A stretch of DNA of 64,000 bases from Stigonema ocellatum SAG 48.90 = DSM 106950 (GCA_016903675.1 JADQBA010000009.1:56497-120496), one strand, 5' to 3'. Positions 34,482 through 43,398 are shown, numbered from the stretch's first letter. Notes: generated by a model from the sequence alone, not told the origin. Numbers and translations are program-made.

Positions 34482-36269
34482 ATGAAGGCATTTATCGAAC
34501 ACTACCCAGATATTAAAGTAAATTTAATAATGACCGACAAGTTTGTCGATTTAGTTGCGGTAGTGATAAACATGACTTTCTCGTCAATTTCGTCTGCGAT
34601 CGCCAGATTTCGTGAACCGCGCCCTCGTCTTAGAGGTCAGCAGTCAATCAGGCTAAAAACAGTGTTGAGATCTTTCAGTATAGGATTACTACTGCCTACT
34701 TTCATAATCCGTCCTGTGCTAGGTGCGGAGAGGCTAAAGTTTTCCTATGGTCTTTTGGAGCAATCTATCTCGATAAATTCTCTCGAAACATACGCTAAGA
34801 CAGGCAAAGTAGATGATGAGTTGTCTGGATATATTAAACATTCAGACAAAAAGAATCTACCTCAACTACGGCAGGTTTTGCTGACTCCTATTCCCCTAAA
34901 TGTTGTACAGGTTTCGCAGTTTCTTTACACGCCAATTGGCGAGACATTGTTAGCAAAACTCGGACAAGTTATTAAGCAGGAATCTCGCATCAGTGGGTTT
35001 TATGCGATTCGAGCCGCCCTCATTCTCTCAGCGGCTGATCCAAACGGCTTCACCTTATTAAGTGTGCTACGCAAGTTTCCCTCAAAGGCGATTAACATTG
35101 ACTTAGCCCGCAGTTTAGAGATTGCCAATCAATTTAAAAATCTGGTAAATCAGACTCAGAAAGCGGTGGCACTCATTAATCAGCAATCAAGCTTTGAGGC
35201 AACGACTACCCCTGTACCAACTAACGCCTCAAAGACCAACTTGATACGACCAGGAAGCTTTAAATGGCAAAAGCAAACTATCAACCTCAATGACATATCG
35301 CGCCTGCGCAAGTTTCCTGCGGACATTTATCTACCCCAGGCTCCAAATCTTCGCCCAGTGGTGGTCATCTCCCACGGACTCGGTTCTGATCGCACAAGTT
35401 TTGCTTATCTGGCTGAACACCTTGCTTCCTACGGCTTTGTGGTTGCTGTTCCAGAGCATCCTGGTAGCAATGCCCAACAGTTGCAAGCATTACTGGCAGG
35501 TAGAGCGCAAGAAGTTACTCGTCCCAGAGAGTTTGTTGACCGACCATTAGATGTCAAGTATCTATTGGATGAACTAACGCGCCTATCTCAGTCTAACCCA
35601 GCATTTCAGGGGCACTTAAATCTGCAACACATAGGCGTAGTGGGGCAATCCTTTGGTGGTTACACTGCTTTGGCATTAGCAGGAGCGCCCATTAACTTTC
35701 AGGAACTCAAAAAAAACTGCCCACATTCGGATGATTCATTGAATGTTTCGCTGTTGCTTCAGTGTTTGGCAATAAATTTACCCCCATCTATATATAACTT
35801 ATCAGATGCTCGGGTGAAGGCAGCGATCGCCATTGACCCAGTTGATAGCACTATTATGGGGCAAGCCAGTCTCAGCCAAATCAAAATCCCAGTCATGATT
35901 GTAGCTGGTAGTGCTGATACTGTAGCACCGGCTCTCCCCGAACAGATTCAACCCTTTACCTGGTTAACAACTCAAAACAAGTATTTAGCATTAATTAATG
36001 GTGCTACACATTTCTCCACCATTGGAGACTCACCAACCCCTGGTGCTATACCTGTTCCTGAACAGGTTATTGGTTCTAATTCCGCCCTAGCACGTCGCTA
36101 TGTCAACGTTTTAGGTCTTGCCTTCTTCCAAACCTACGTTGCCCAGCAGCCAAATTACGTGAGATATTTAGGTGCAAATTACATCAATACTATTAGTCGG
36201 GTACCTCTGACTCTGAGTTTAGTGCGATCGCTCTCCCTCCCTGAACGACAAAAAACACCAACTAAATAG
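34482..36269 (+). CDS. DUF1400 alpha/beta hydrolase
   Basis: 595 residues. A hydrophobic signal or anchor at about 64-82 (SIGLLLPTFIIRPVLGAERL) precedes a DUF1400 domain (LKFSYGLLEQSISINSLETY ...). An alpha/beta hydrolase domain follows: VVVISHGLGSDRTSFAYLAEHL (oxyanion region), nucleophile Ser390 in GQSFGGY and His510 in GATHFS. DUF1400 hydrolases are exported, lipase-like proteins of cyanobacteria. The first 30-60 residues are unlike the family and the upstream palindrome leaves no ribosome site at 34482, so the true start may be ATG 34572. Confidence 0.87.
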   Translation: MKAFIEHYPDIKVNLIMTDKFVDLVAVVINMTFSSISSAIARFREPRPRLRGQQSIRLKTVLRSFSIGLLLPTFIIRPVLGAERLKFSYGLLEQSISINSLETYAKTGKVDDELSGYIKHSDKKNLPQLRQVLLTPIPLNVVQVSQFLYTPIGETLLAKLGQVIKQESRISGFYAIRAALILSAADPNGFTLLSVLRKFPSKAINIDLARSLEIANQFKNLVNQTQKAVALINQQSSFEATTTPVPTNASKTNLIRPGSFKWQKQTINLNDISRLRKFPADIYLPQAPNLRPVVVISHGLGSDRTSFAYLAEHLASYGFVVAVPEHPGSNAQQLQALLAGRAQEVTRPREFVDRPLDVKYLLDELTRLSQSNPAFQGHLNLQHIGVVGQSFGGYTALALAGAPINFQELKKNCPHSDDSLNVSLLLQCLAINLPPSIYNLSDARVKAAIAIDPVDSTIMGQASLSQIKIPVMIVAGSADTVAPALPEQIQPFTWLTTQNKYLALINGATHFSTIGDSPTPGAIPVPEQVIGSNSALARRYVNVLGLAFFQTYVAQQPNYVRYLGANYINTISRVPLTLSLVRSLSLPERQKTPTK

Positions 36270-36442
36270 GTATCAAGAAATAAAGCGAGGCGTGACCGTT
36301 TAGTTTGCCTCAGGTCGCAGCGCACCTTTACACTACCCCAGCAAGCGATTCATCAGGAGAGCGCCATCGGAGCCTCAGGTCATAAATCATTTGTCAATAG
36401 GTAGAGTCGAGTGGAGGTATTATCCTCCGACCCTCTCTGTTC

Positions 36443-36476
36443 GATCCGAGCGTGCCACTTTCACGGCACTCGGCTC
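36443..36476 (-). ncRNA. Group II intron domain V hairpin
   Basis: 34 nt: GAGCCGAGTGCC, GTGAAAGT loop strand and GGCACGCTCGGATC. This is the most conserved, catalytic metal-binding helix of group II introns, with the usual two-base bulge. The pairing is complete, so this element has not decayed. Confidence 0.85.
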
Positions 36477-36567
36477 TCGATTGTCTGTCTTAAGTTTTCA
36501 ACCCTTTCGCTTTCTGGCAACCATCCATAGTACTGGGCTATCATTGGTTGTTTCTGCTCTGAAGAGC

Positions 36568-37668
36568 CTACTTACTCTTGCGTTTGCCCATATGGATGTA
36601 ATCGTGGCAGCTTTCATGTAGTGCAGTAAGGTTATTAAGCTTATTGTTTCCATGATTGCCATCGTTGTGATGTAGGTGAACTTTTTCATCACCGTTGAAT
36701 CTTAGATTACATTTTCCACATCTGAAGTTCTGGCGCTTGAGTACGGTTGATGTCAGTCCTTTGTAGAGTTTAGAGTTTCTATCTGTCCAATATACGGTGC
36801 TGCCATCGTAAGGTGAACGTTTGCCTTCTACCTTGATATGTCCTGCCTGTTTGACATCTACAGTTGGGAATGCTATACTGATTAACTCAGTAGCTTTCTT
36901 GGTGGAACTGTTTTTGTCTCTCCAGAATTTCTTCCAAGTGGCGTGTGCTAGATGCCATAAGGAATGATTGGTCATATCGCAATACTTGTGATATTCTCTC
37001 CAACCTCTGACTATGGAAGACAGCTTGGTAGCTTTTGCTTCAGTACTCAGACCAGAGCGATTGACGATATCCTTGACTTTTCTTCGGAATTTTCTGAAGT
37101 TGTCCGAATATGGAGTACTTCTAAATTTCCCGTTGTTTGCTTGGGTGGAACAATGCCATCCAAGAAAGTCAAATCCATCTGTCGGGGAGGAAAATCGGGT
37201 CTTGCTTGCTTTTAGCTCTAGTCCCCATGGATGGAGTTCGTTCTCAATGACTTTCTTGACGTAATCCTTGCTTAGTCCTGGTTTGATGATGGCAATCATG
37301 TCATCTGCGTAGCGGATTAATCTTACTTTCTGGACTTTGGGGTCTTTGGTGAAGATTGGTAGATTGTCAAGGTCATTAAGAGCGATATTTGCTAAGGTTG
37401 GTGAGATGATACCGCCTTGGGGTGTTCCCCTTTCGGTGTCATCGTTGAACCTTACGTCAAGTCCAGCTTTCAGGCATCGGAACACACCTGTCTTGAATGC
37501 TTGTGGTAACATGATTGCTTCCATTAGCTTGGTGTGACTGATGTTGTCAAAACATCCGGCTATGTCCATCTCTAGGATTGTCTTATCTCTTCCGTTACAG
37601 AATGAGTTAAGATTTGCGTTTCTTTTCGTTCCAACTCTATGATTGATTGTCCTGTTAGGTGTAACCAT
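36568..37668 (-). CDS. ltrA: Group II intron reverse transcriptase/maturase, N-terminally truncated, with HNH domain
   Basis: 366 residues against 550-600 in complete proteins. Present: MDIAGCFDNISH (first catalytic Asp), GTPQGGIISPTLANI, the YADD box in RYADDMIAI, the maturase X domain (about 195-260), and a C-terminal HNH zinc endonuclease (CGKCNLRFNG ... VHLHHNDGNH ... CHDYIH). Missing: RT motifs 0-1 and part of 2. The first 15 residues (MVTPNRTINHRVG) are probably the original N-terminus joined to the middle by an internal deletion. Whether it splices is uncertain. Confidence 0.8.
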   Translation of the reverse strand: MVTPNRTINHRVGTKRNANLNSFCNGRDKTILEMDIAGCFDNISHTKLMEAIMLPQAFKTGVFRCLKAGLDVRFNDDTERGTPQGGIISPTLANIALNDLDNLPIFTKDPKVQKVRLIRYADDMIAIIKPGLSKDYVKKVIENELHPWGLELKASKTRFSSPTDGFDFLGWHCSTQANNGKFRSTPYSDNFRKFRRKVKDIVNRSGLSTEAKATKLSSIVRGWREYHKYCDMTNHSLWHLAHATWKKFWRDKNSSTKKATELISIAFPTVDVKQAGHIKVEGKRSPYDGSTVYWTDRNSKLYKGLTSTVLKRQNFRCGKCNLRFNGDEKVHLHHNDGNHGNNKLNNLTALHESCHDYIHMGKRKSK

Positions 37669-38440
37669 TTTGCCTACCGGATACCCTTGGCTCTGCTGCT
37701 ATTGAACGTAGAATGCAGCGGGTATTTTTATCTCCGATTAATTCTCGGTTTTTCTAAATGTATCCGAGTATATGAATTAGACACTTTTCTAGGTTATATT
37801 TCACCGTAAGGACTCCTATAACGCCAGTGTCGGGGATACATGCCCCGTCTGATTACGTCCTACTTCCAGCTTCAGCCAAGAGAAACCGAGTCTAGTCACT
37901 GTGGATAGGTCTTGAGTCACCTCGAACCTTGAGGGGTAGGACTTTCACCTACATCAAAGAGAAAGTTCATGGTTAACTTATTTGTTGCCGGAAATTGTTT
38001 TCTGGCTGTTAAACCTTGGGTAGCTTATGGATTGGGCTACCAACGAATCGCACACGCTCTTTCATCACTTTCGCCTTGTGAAATTTGAAACCCTATTTTC
38101 AGGTTAGTCCCACTCAACGAGGACTTTGTTCGTTTAGCCACACCTGTGTCGGGGTATCATGAGATTATTCTCGAACCTGAGTCATAGAAGAGTGATAAGC
38201 AATACAAACAGCGAGTGGGTTTCGCGGACTTGCGAACGCCATCGGGCAGAAATTACAGCGTCGCATTCGGATAGAACTGTGATCAAGTTTAGGGCAATCC
38301 CAACTTTTGAGAGGTGGCAAACCGAACCTAGTCTGCTGGCGGTTATCGTAAATTAGATTATCGAAGAGGTGTGCAACTTCAACCTCTCAAACCTCTTTAC
38401 AGTCATCACTAAAACTCTAAAGAACGAGGAGGTAACGATT

Positions 38441-38878
38441 ATGGCTTTAGTTCGGTGGCAACCTTTGCAAGAAATTGACAGTTTACAACGGCAAATGAAC
38501 CGCCTGTTTGACAACTTCATGACAACGGATGGAGACAGGTTGAATACAACCTTTGCTCCGGCTGCTGAGATGCACGAAACCTCTGAGGCTATCCATCTGA
38601 AACTGGAAGTTCCAGGGTTAGAATCTAAGGATATTGATGTGCAAGTCTCCGCTGAAGCTGTCTCCATTAGCGGCGAACGCAAAGAAGAAACCAAAACGGA
38701 AGAAAATGGGATGAAGCGCACTGAATTCCGCTACGGTAGCTTTCGCCGCGTGATTCCTTTACCCGCACGGGTTCAGAATACCGATGTCCAAGCTGAATAC
38801 AAAAATGGTATTTTGAACCTCACGCTCCCGAAAGCGGAAGAAGAGAAGAATAAAGTCGTCAAAGTTAACATCGGCTAA
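38441..38878 (+). CDS. hspA: Hsp20/alpha-crystallin small heat-shock protein
   Basis: 145 residues from ATG 38441 (GAGGAGG upstream). ATP-independent chaperone that holds unfolding proteins. The alpha-crystallin domain runs from about 40 to 133: AIHLKLEVPGLESKDIDVQV, EEENGMKRTEFRYGSFRR-like central region (signature FRRVIPLP) and YKNGILNLTLPKAEE. Length and motif spacing match cyanobacterial Hsp16/17 (HspA), which also stabilises thylakoid membranes. The 5' exon flank of the group II intron lies about 390 nt upstream on the opposite strand. Confidence 0.93.
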   Translation: MALVRWQPLQEIDSLQRQMNRLFDNFMTTDGDRLNTTFAPAAEMHETSEAIHLKLEVPGLESKDIDVQVSAEAVSISGERKEETKTEENGMKRTEFRYGSFRRVIPLPARVQNTDVQAEYKNGILNLTLPKAEEEKNKVVKVNIG

Positions 38879-39146
38879 TCTTCTCTTGAGGTTAGGAGCT
38901 ACTAGTACCGCTGCGCGGGAGTCAAAAGTCAAAAGTATTGTATTCTGGGCTTTTGCGACATTCTGAATGGTAGGTTTATTTACGCCGTGCGGTACTAGTT
39001 CCTCAACTCTTCCTCGATTCTGATTTATATTAGCGGCTATTCCATCGGGTTTCTGATTCAAGAATTCTCCAAAAGCCATCAGGTTTCTGATGGCTTTCTC
39101 ACCCGATGTAGCGCAAAGCGATTTTTGTTGCAAACACCACACAGCT

Positions 39147-39668
39147 ATGAAGTCTTCCTCTTCACTCAATCGATGTTGGAACTCTTGGTTCCAAAAAGAC
39201 ACCATTGTGCGTAATCTGGAGTTTTTCCAGAATTTCATTGTGGTTTCTCTATGTGTTGGCTTGTTTTGTGTCATGCTGATTCGGCTGGATGACATGTTTC
39301 TTTCACTGCTGAAACCCATTAATTTTGAGGCAGTTACGTCAGACATATTATTTATTCTGATTCTTGTAGAAATCTTTCGTCTGTTAATTATTTATCTTCA
39401 AGAACAGCGAATTTCTATCGGAGCAGCCGTAGAAGTATCTTTGGTTTCCGCGCTACGAGAAGTGATTTTGCAGGGAGTGTTAGAAATTCCCCTCAATCGT
39501 TTATTTGGTGCTTGTGCCTTTTTGGTTGTATTGGGCGGGTTATTATTTTTGCGGGTGTGGATGTTTCAACGGTTTGATGCTATCAAGCAAACAAAAGATG
39601 AAGGACTTCCAGACAACCAACACTCGCAACTACTCCGCCCGTCCGGCATTGAGCAATATCCCTTTTAA
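39147..39668 (+). CDS. PsiE family membrane protein
   Basis: 173 residues from ATG 39147 (an earlier in-frame ATG at 39090 adds an atypical 19-residue head). Four hydrophobic helices: about 28-46, 66-86, 92-112 and 130-150. The family pattern is visible in AVTSDILFILILVEIFRLLI, then IYLQEQRISIGAAVEVSLVSALREVI. This is the phosphate-starvation-inducible PsiE family; its molecular role is not known. No strong ribosome site precedes the chosen start. Confidence 0.8.
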   Translation: MKSSSSLNRCWNSWFQKDTIVRNLEFFQNFIVVSLCVGLFCVMLIRLDDMFLSLLKPINFEAVTSDILFILILVEIFRLLIIYLQEQRISIGAAVEVSLVSALREVILQGVLEIPLNRLFGACAFLVVLGGLLFLRVWMFQRFDAIKQTKDEGLPDNQHSQLLRPSGIEQYPF

Positions 39669-40484
39669 TTCAAGATTCATCTTCGGTTTAATTTGATACA
39701 CTATTAAAGGGCTGATTTATAGCATAATTACTATTGACAAAGCTGATTTTGCCTTAATGTGTCACCGATGCAGTATGATTGGATACACCCCTGTGTTCCT
39801 TGTCTTCTAGAAGTTGCAAAAACATTTGATGACCTGCGGAACGGGCGCATCAAAAGTTTTGAATCAAGGGTCATCAATTCACCAGCCGACCGTCGCATTG
39901 ATCATCTTTTGGAACGCCCTTCTATCATGCTACGTAAGCTGACTTGGTTGCTGAGGGGATACATAGCTGCCTTCTTAATGCGATCGCCTGTAGGATGAGT
40001 GCGATCGCTGATCGCGTAGGTTGGGTGATCGGTACTCAACCCAACATCCACGGGCTTTGATAGTGCGATCCCTCACCTTGTAGTGCGATCGCATTATAGT
40101 TTTGGAAGTGCGATCGCAATTGAACGGAGAACAGAGCGATCGGGTGCGTACTGTACAAGAAAAATCTAGGTTATTTTAGGCAATCTTCCGGAATCGCTTG
40201 TTATACCCATGATTTATCTGATATTGTCAATAAACACACCCGATAACGAGCAGCATGAACAACGAGAATTTAAGACCCGCTTAAGCAATCTGGGGAGAAA
40301 CCACTCGCTACGCGAGTGGGCTGCGTTGCAGGAGTTCGCGGATTTTATGGAATATTCCATTTCTGAAACAATGGAACGGAACTCGAAGAATTAAGTCCAG
40401 AAGAGTTCAGAAAATTATGTAATTGGCTATTGACAAAATCATAATAGCAAAGTTATATTGAGACAGATAAAATTTGGTTTCCAA
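39669..40484. other. Intergenic region with HIP1-rich repeat
   Basis: About 800 bases. A frame at 39759-39998 and another at 40209-40394 give unrecognised translations. At 39999-40092 lies the first copy of a HIP1-rich repeat whose second copy is at 43246-43339. A short reading at about 40379-40444 (TELEELSPEEFRKLCNWLLTKS, stop) looks like the end of a lost protein. Confidence 0.55.
39999..40092. repeat. HIP1-rich repeat, copy 1
   Basis: GTGCGATCGCTGATCGCGTAGG, then TGATCGGTACTCAACCCAAC, ACGGGCTTTGATAGTGCGAT and further GCGATCGC words. The copy at 43246-43339 matches over about 94 bases in the same orientation with roughly ten differences. The two copies flank the TnpB-like gene and the toxin-antitoxin pair. 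Confidence 0.8.
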
Positions 40485-42191
40485 ATGCAGAGTTTTACCA
40501 CCCAAACAAAGCTGAATAGCGAAGATAAAAACTCAATAAATTTCCTAGAAGCTATGGCAGCTAAGTTTGGTGCGGTAGAGCGAACCGTCTTTAATGCCAT
40601 CAACAAGGGGAGAGTAATTGAGAAGGCTTTTGAGAATGAAATACAGCAAAATAATGGGCTTAGTTCCCAAGATGTTCGGAATATCATAACTAAGGCTGAG
40701 GCTAACTATAAGTCCCAAAAAGAATTAGTGAATCTCTATATAGAGCAGACCAATGATTCGATCAACTCCATTAAATCAGTTATCAAAAAGTTTGAGGATC
40801 AGATTAAACTTCTTCGAGAGCAAGGGAAGAAAAAGCAAGATTTATTGAAAAGAATCCCCTCTCTTGAGTTGAAAATTCATCATAAAAAACGCAAATTAGC
40901 ACGTAAAACTGCTCGGCTAGCTGAACTAGAAGCCACGAAGAAGTCCGGGAATTTCTCGGTAACGTTTGGTTCAAAAGAACTATTTAAAGCTCAATTTAAT
41001 CTCCACGAAAATGGTTATAGGAACCATGAAGAGTGGTTAAAAGACTGGCAAGCAGCGCGGTCTAACCACATCTTTTATGTAGGGTCTAATCGTTTTGGCT
41101 CTGGTAATTTACTGTGTCGGTTGACTGAAACAGGTGAACTAACAATTACGGTTCCGCCCTCTCTAAAGGAGCCCTTACGGGTTCGCCAGTCGCCTACGGA
41201 GGGAGACCCTCCTTCAGCGCTGGACTCACAGTTTGGCACTCATATTACATTTAATGGCGTTACTTTCCGTTATGGACAAGAATACATTAATGCAGCCTTG
41301 ACCCCGAAGAGATTTGAAAACACGAACAAGAAGACTTGTGTTTTAACTTACAGGACGGGAACAATTGCACCATTAACTCATCTGATTATTAAAAAAGGTG
41401 ATCAATGGTATCTGCATACTACTGTAGAGTTACCAGAAGTTCCTTATCAATCGCATAGAATTAATGGCGTTCTAGGAATTGATCTAAACCCCAATTCTGT
41501 CGATTGGTCAGTATGTGATGCCCAAGGAAACTTAAAAGACAAAGGAAACATTAAGTTAAACATTCAAGATAAGTCAACTAATGCAACCAAGGACGCAATT
41601 GGTAAAGTATGTGCTGAGTTGGTAAGAATTGCAGAAAACTATGGTGTTCCTATTAGTATTGAAAACTTAGACTTTACTAAAAAGAAAGCATCTCTGGGCG
41701 AGAAATCTAAGCGGTATGCTCGGATGCTTTCTAATTTTGCCTACTCTACGTTTGCGAAGATGTTGTTAGCTAGGTGTCAAAAGTTTGGAATTGAACTTAT
41801 CAAGGTCGAGCCTGCCTACTCTTCTGTGCAAGGCTTGACGAAGTTTATGGCAATGTACGGGTTAAATAGTGGGAGCGCAGCAGCTTTAGTTTTAGCCCGT
41901 CGTGCTTTAAGGAAATCTGAGCGCTTACCTCGCGCTCTCCATGTCGCCCTAAAGAAACCAGTGGATAGCTTTAGGCACGTATGGCGAGCATGGAGCGTGG
42001 TAGCAAAGGTACTGAATACAAGAGGTTCTCGTAATCGACATGTATTTTTTACCCAGAAGTCGGGGGCAAACAGCCTCACGCAGGTCACGCTTACTGGTCT
42101 TAGCTTGAACCGAAAGGTAAAGGCTTTGGGTAGTAAGCAAGGCGCAAGCCACTTGCGAGTCAGGAGCACGACTCCTGGCGCTCCTGGGTGA
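40485..42191 (+). CDS. TnpB-like RNA-guided nuclease family protein (IS200/IS605-type accessory protein)
   Basis: 568 residues from ATG 40485 (TTG 40458 also possible). An N-terminal helical region with a coiled coil (about 75-150) precedes the RuvC-like C-terminal half. Counting from 40458, Asp342 lies in GVLGIDLNPNS and Glu402 in ISIENLDF. The third acidic residue of TnpB is not obvious: the corresponding stretch is YGLNSGSAAALVLARRAL. The four-Cys zinc finger of IS605 TnpB is absent. No tnpA lies nearby. A palindrome-derived insert (SLKEPLRVRQSPTEGDPPSA) interrupts the middle. Longer than ordinary TnpB (about 400). Confidence 0.8.
   Translation: MQSFTTQTKLNSEDKNSINFLEAMAAKFGAVERTVFNAINKGRVIEKAFENEIQQNNGLSSQDVRNIITKAEANYKSQKELVNLYIEQTNDSINSIKSVIKKFEDQIKLLREQGKKKQDLLKRIPSLELKIHHKKRKLARKTARLAELEATKKSGNFSVTFGSKELFKAQFNLHENGYRNHEEWLKDWQAARSNHIFYVGSNRFGSGNLLCRLTETGELTITVPPSLKEPLRVRQSPTEGDPPSALDSQFGTHITFNGVTFRYGQEYINAALTPKRFENTNKKTCVLTYRTGTIAPLTHLIIKKGDQWYLHTTVELPEVPYQSHRINGVLGIDLNPNSVDWSVCDAQGNLKDKGNIKLNIQDKSTNATKDAIGKVCAELVRIAENYGVPISIENLDFTKKKASLGEKSKRYARMLSNFAYSTFAKMLLARCQKFGIELIKVEPAYSSVQGLTKFMAMYGLNSGSAAALVLARRALRKSERLPRALHVALKKPVDSFRHVWRAWSVVAKVLNTRGSRNRHVFFTQKSGANSLTQVTLTGLSLNRKVKALGSKQGASHLRVRSTTPGAPG
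41160..41233 (+). repeat. Palindromic repeat inserted in the TnpB-like gene
   Basis: Words CCCTTACGGGTTCGCCAGTC, CCTACGGAGGGAGACCCTCC and CAGCGCTGG form nested inverted repeats. Translated in frame they give a proline- and serine-rich linker. Flanking protein (VPPSLKE and QFGTHITFNG) reads naturally without it. The length keeps the frame. Confidence 0.65.
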
Positions 42192-42285
42192 GATTCCCAG
42201 GCGAAAGTACCCTCGGTGCGCTTGAGGGTGCGACTTGTAAGCAGAGGGAAGGCATCCCGTGCCAAAACGGGTTTTTAATACACTG
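42120..42285 (+). ncRNA. Candidate guide (omega) RNA at the 3' end of the TnpB-like gene
   Basis: Overlapping and following the stop codon is a run of stable hairpins: CAGGAG/CTCCTG at about 42161, CCTGGGTGAGATTCCCAGG at 42185, and TACCCTC...GAGGGTGC at about 42208-42232. A GCATCCCGTGCC/GGGT piece ends at 42280. In IS200/IS605-type elements the omega RNA lies exactly here, covering the end of tnpB and the element's right end. The call rests on position and structure only. Confidence 0.45.
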
Positions 42286-42369
42286 CCCAAGTTTACCTAA
42301 GTTTTTGATAGCGCAATCTCTATATCTTGCTCAAAATGCAATCGCTCCGAAGTGCGAACGCTCAACGTC

Positions 42370-42852
42370 TCAACGATGGTATTCATACTTCTCCAACAAT
42401 GTTTGTAAGATCCTGGGTGAGACCCAAAACCTCGTCGTCTGCAACGCTGCCAACACCTCTGGCAAATTAATCAAGCCCGCGCCTGCTGCATCATCCAAAA
42501 TACCAACCAACCCAGTCACCCGTAACCCGCGAGATCGAGCTAATTGTCGCCCTCGCCGTTCATCCATCAAGATCAATTCAGCTTGTAGTTCTTCTGCTAG
42601 CAAAATCGCAGATTGCTCTCCCCGATCTAACACCGCTAATGCCTCATCAGGCTGAGATTGCGTTTCCCTCACGCTAACCCATGCCGGAAAATTACTTGCC
42701 CACACGCCAACAACAGATGGTGCGACCGGATGTAGTAGTTCATCTCGAACCACTGTAGGGATGACAATTTGTCCATAGAGATGTTCTAGCAAATGAATCT
42801 GGTCGATCAGAACCAGATAGCACAATACAGAAGTATCAGAAACAACGATCAT
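42370..42852 (-). CDS. DUF3368/PIN-type toxin
   Basis: 160 residues. MIVVSDTSVLCYLVLIDQIHLL carries the first PIN aspartate, VVRDELLH the glutamate, and LDRGEQSAILLAEEL and ILMDERRGRQLARSRGL the remaining acidic residues, together a Mg2+-dependent ribonuclease fold. The C-terminal AAGAGLINLPEVLAALQTT is typical of DUF3368. Its start overlaps the stop of the UPF0175 gene (ATGA), the usual order of antitoxin before toxin. Likely targets are RNAs, not determined. Confidence 0.88.
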   Translation of the reverse strand: MIVVSDTSVLCYLVLIDQIHLLEHLYGQIVIPTVVRDELLHPVAPSVVGVWASNFPAWVSVRETQSQPDEALAVLDRGEQSAILLAEELQAELILMDERRGRQLARSRGLRVTGLVGILDDAAGAGLINLPEVLAALQTTRFWVSPRILQTLLEKYEYHR

Positions 42853-43133
42853 GAAGATGGCAACTTACCTTCTGTGCGAAGTTGGCGAAATGTTTCTCGA
42901 TCCTCTTCTAAATCGGTTTCGTCGTAATGTAGATAAACATTCGCATCCTTCAAAAAACGATCTACATCAAACCGCGATGAAAAACCCAAAAACTTTCCAA
43001 CCTGATAGCGCGTGATTAATTCCTTCTCGTAAGCTTCTATCACCAGAATCTCCAGAACCTTTCGAGATAGGTTACTTAATAAGGGCTGTACCTGCGTTGA
43101 AAAATCATCTGGAAGCTCGATTGTGACTTGCAT
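42849..43133 (-). CDS. UPF0175 family antitoxin
   Basis: 94 residues. VTIELPDDFSTQVQPLLSNL, then VLEILVIEAYEKELITRYQV with KFLGFSSRFDVDRFLKDANV: a short beta strand and a helix-turn-helix as in UPF0175, which are DNA-binding antitoxins of DUF3368 toxins. The acidic C-terminus (DETDLEEDRETFRQLR) would wrap the toxin. It overlaps the toxin gene by four bases. Confidence 0.88.
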   Translation of the reverse strand: MQVTIELPDDFSTQVQPLLSNLSRKVLEILVIEAYEKELITRYQVGKFLGFSSRFDVDRFLKDANVYLHYDETDLEEDRETFRQLRTEGKLPSS

Positions 43134-43245
43134 AATCGTAAAAACTTAGAGGAATATCAATCAGTCACCACAAACTTAACATATCCGCAGTTTATGATGT
43201 ACCCCGAAAGCTGGACAGCGGAATAAGATAGAGTCGCTGCCAGCA

Positions 43246-43339
43246 GTACGATCGCCGATCGCGTAGGTGGGTGATCGGTACTCAACCCAACTTCCACAGG
43301 CTTTGATAATGCGATCGCTCACCTCGTAGTGCGATCGCT
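43246..43339. repeat. HIP1-rich repeat, copy 2
   Basis: Direct repeat of the segment at 39999-40092: GATCGCGTAGG, TGATCGGTACTCAACCCAAC, CAGGCTTTGATAATGCGATC and further HIP1 words. It marks the right side of the 3.2-kb block holding the TnpB-like gene and the toxin-antitoxin pair. Confidence 0.8.
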
Positions 43340-43398
43340 GTTGAGGGAAAAATTGGGCGATCGGTAGGGGGGTAGTGATTCGGAAGTAGTGATTCGGT

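Larger units (their letters stand above)
36401..38053 (-). mobile_element. Group II intron, degenerate
   Basis: On the minus strand the 5' end GTGCGATTCGTTGGTAGCCC (from about 38053) fits the GUGYG rule. The 3' end has a textbook domain V at 36443-36476 (GAGCCG ... GTGAAAGT ... CGGATC) and a domain VI hairpin before the terminal CTCTAC at 36401. In between is the reverse-transcriptase ORF, which lacks its N-terminal third. About 1.65 kb is short for an ORF-bearing group II intron (usually 2-2.6 kb). Ribozyme parts may still fold, but mobility in cis is unlikely. Confidence 0.8.

Noticed and set aside
38759..39346. 195-codon minus-strand frame between hsp20 and psiE
   Set aside because: Antisense to both real genes over much of its length and without recognisable domains.
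39759..39998. 79-codon plus-strand frame
   Set aside because: No ribosome site, no family likeness and it ends in HIP1 repeats; possibly a remnant but unsupported.
41816..42290. Two minus-strand frames over the end of the TnpB-like gene
   Set aside because: Shadows of the coding sequence and of the hairpin-rich candidate guide RNA region.
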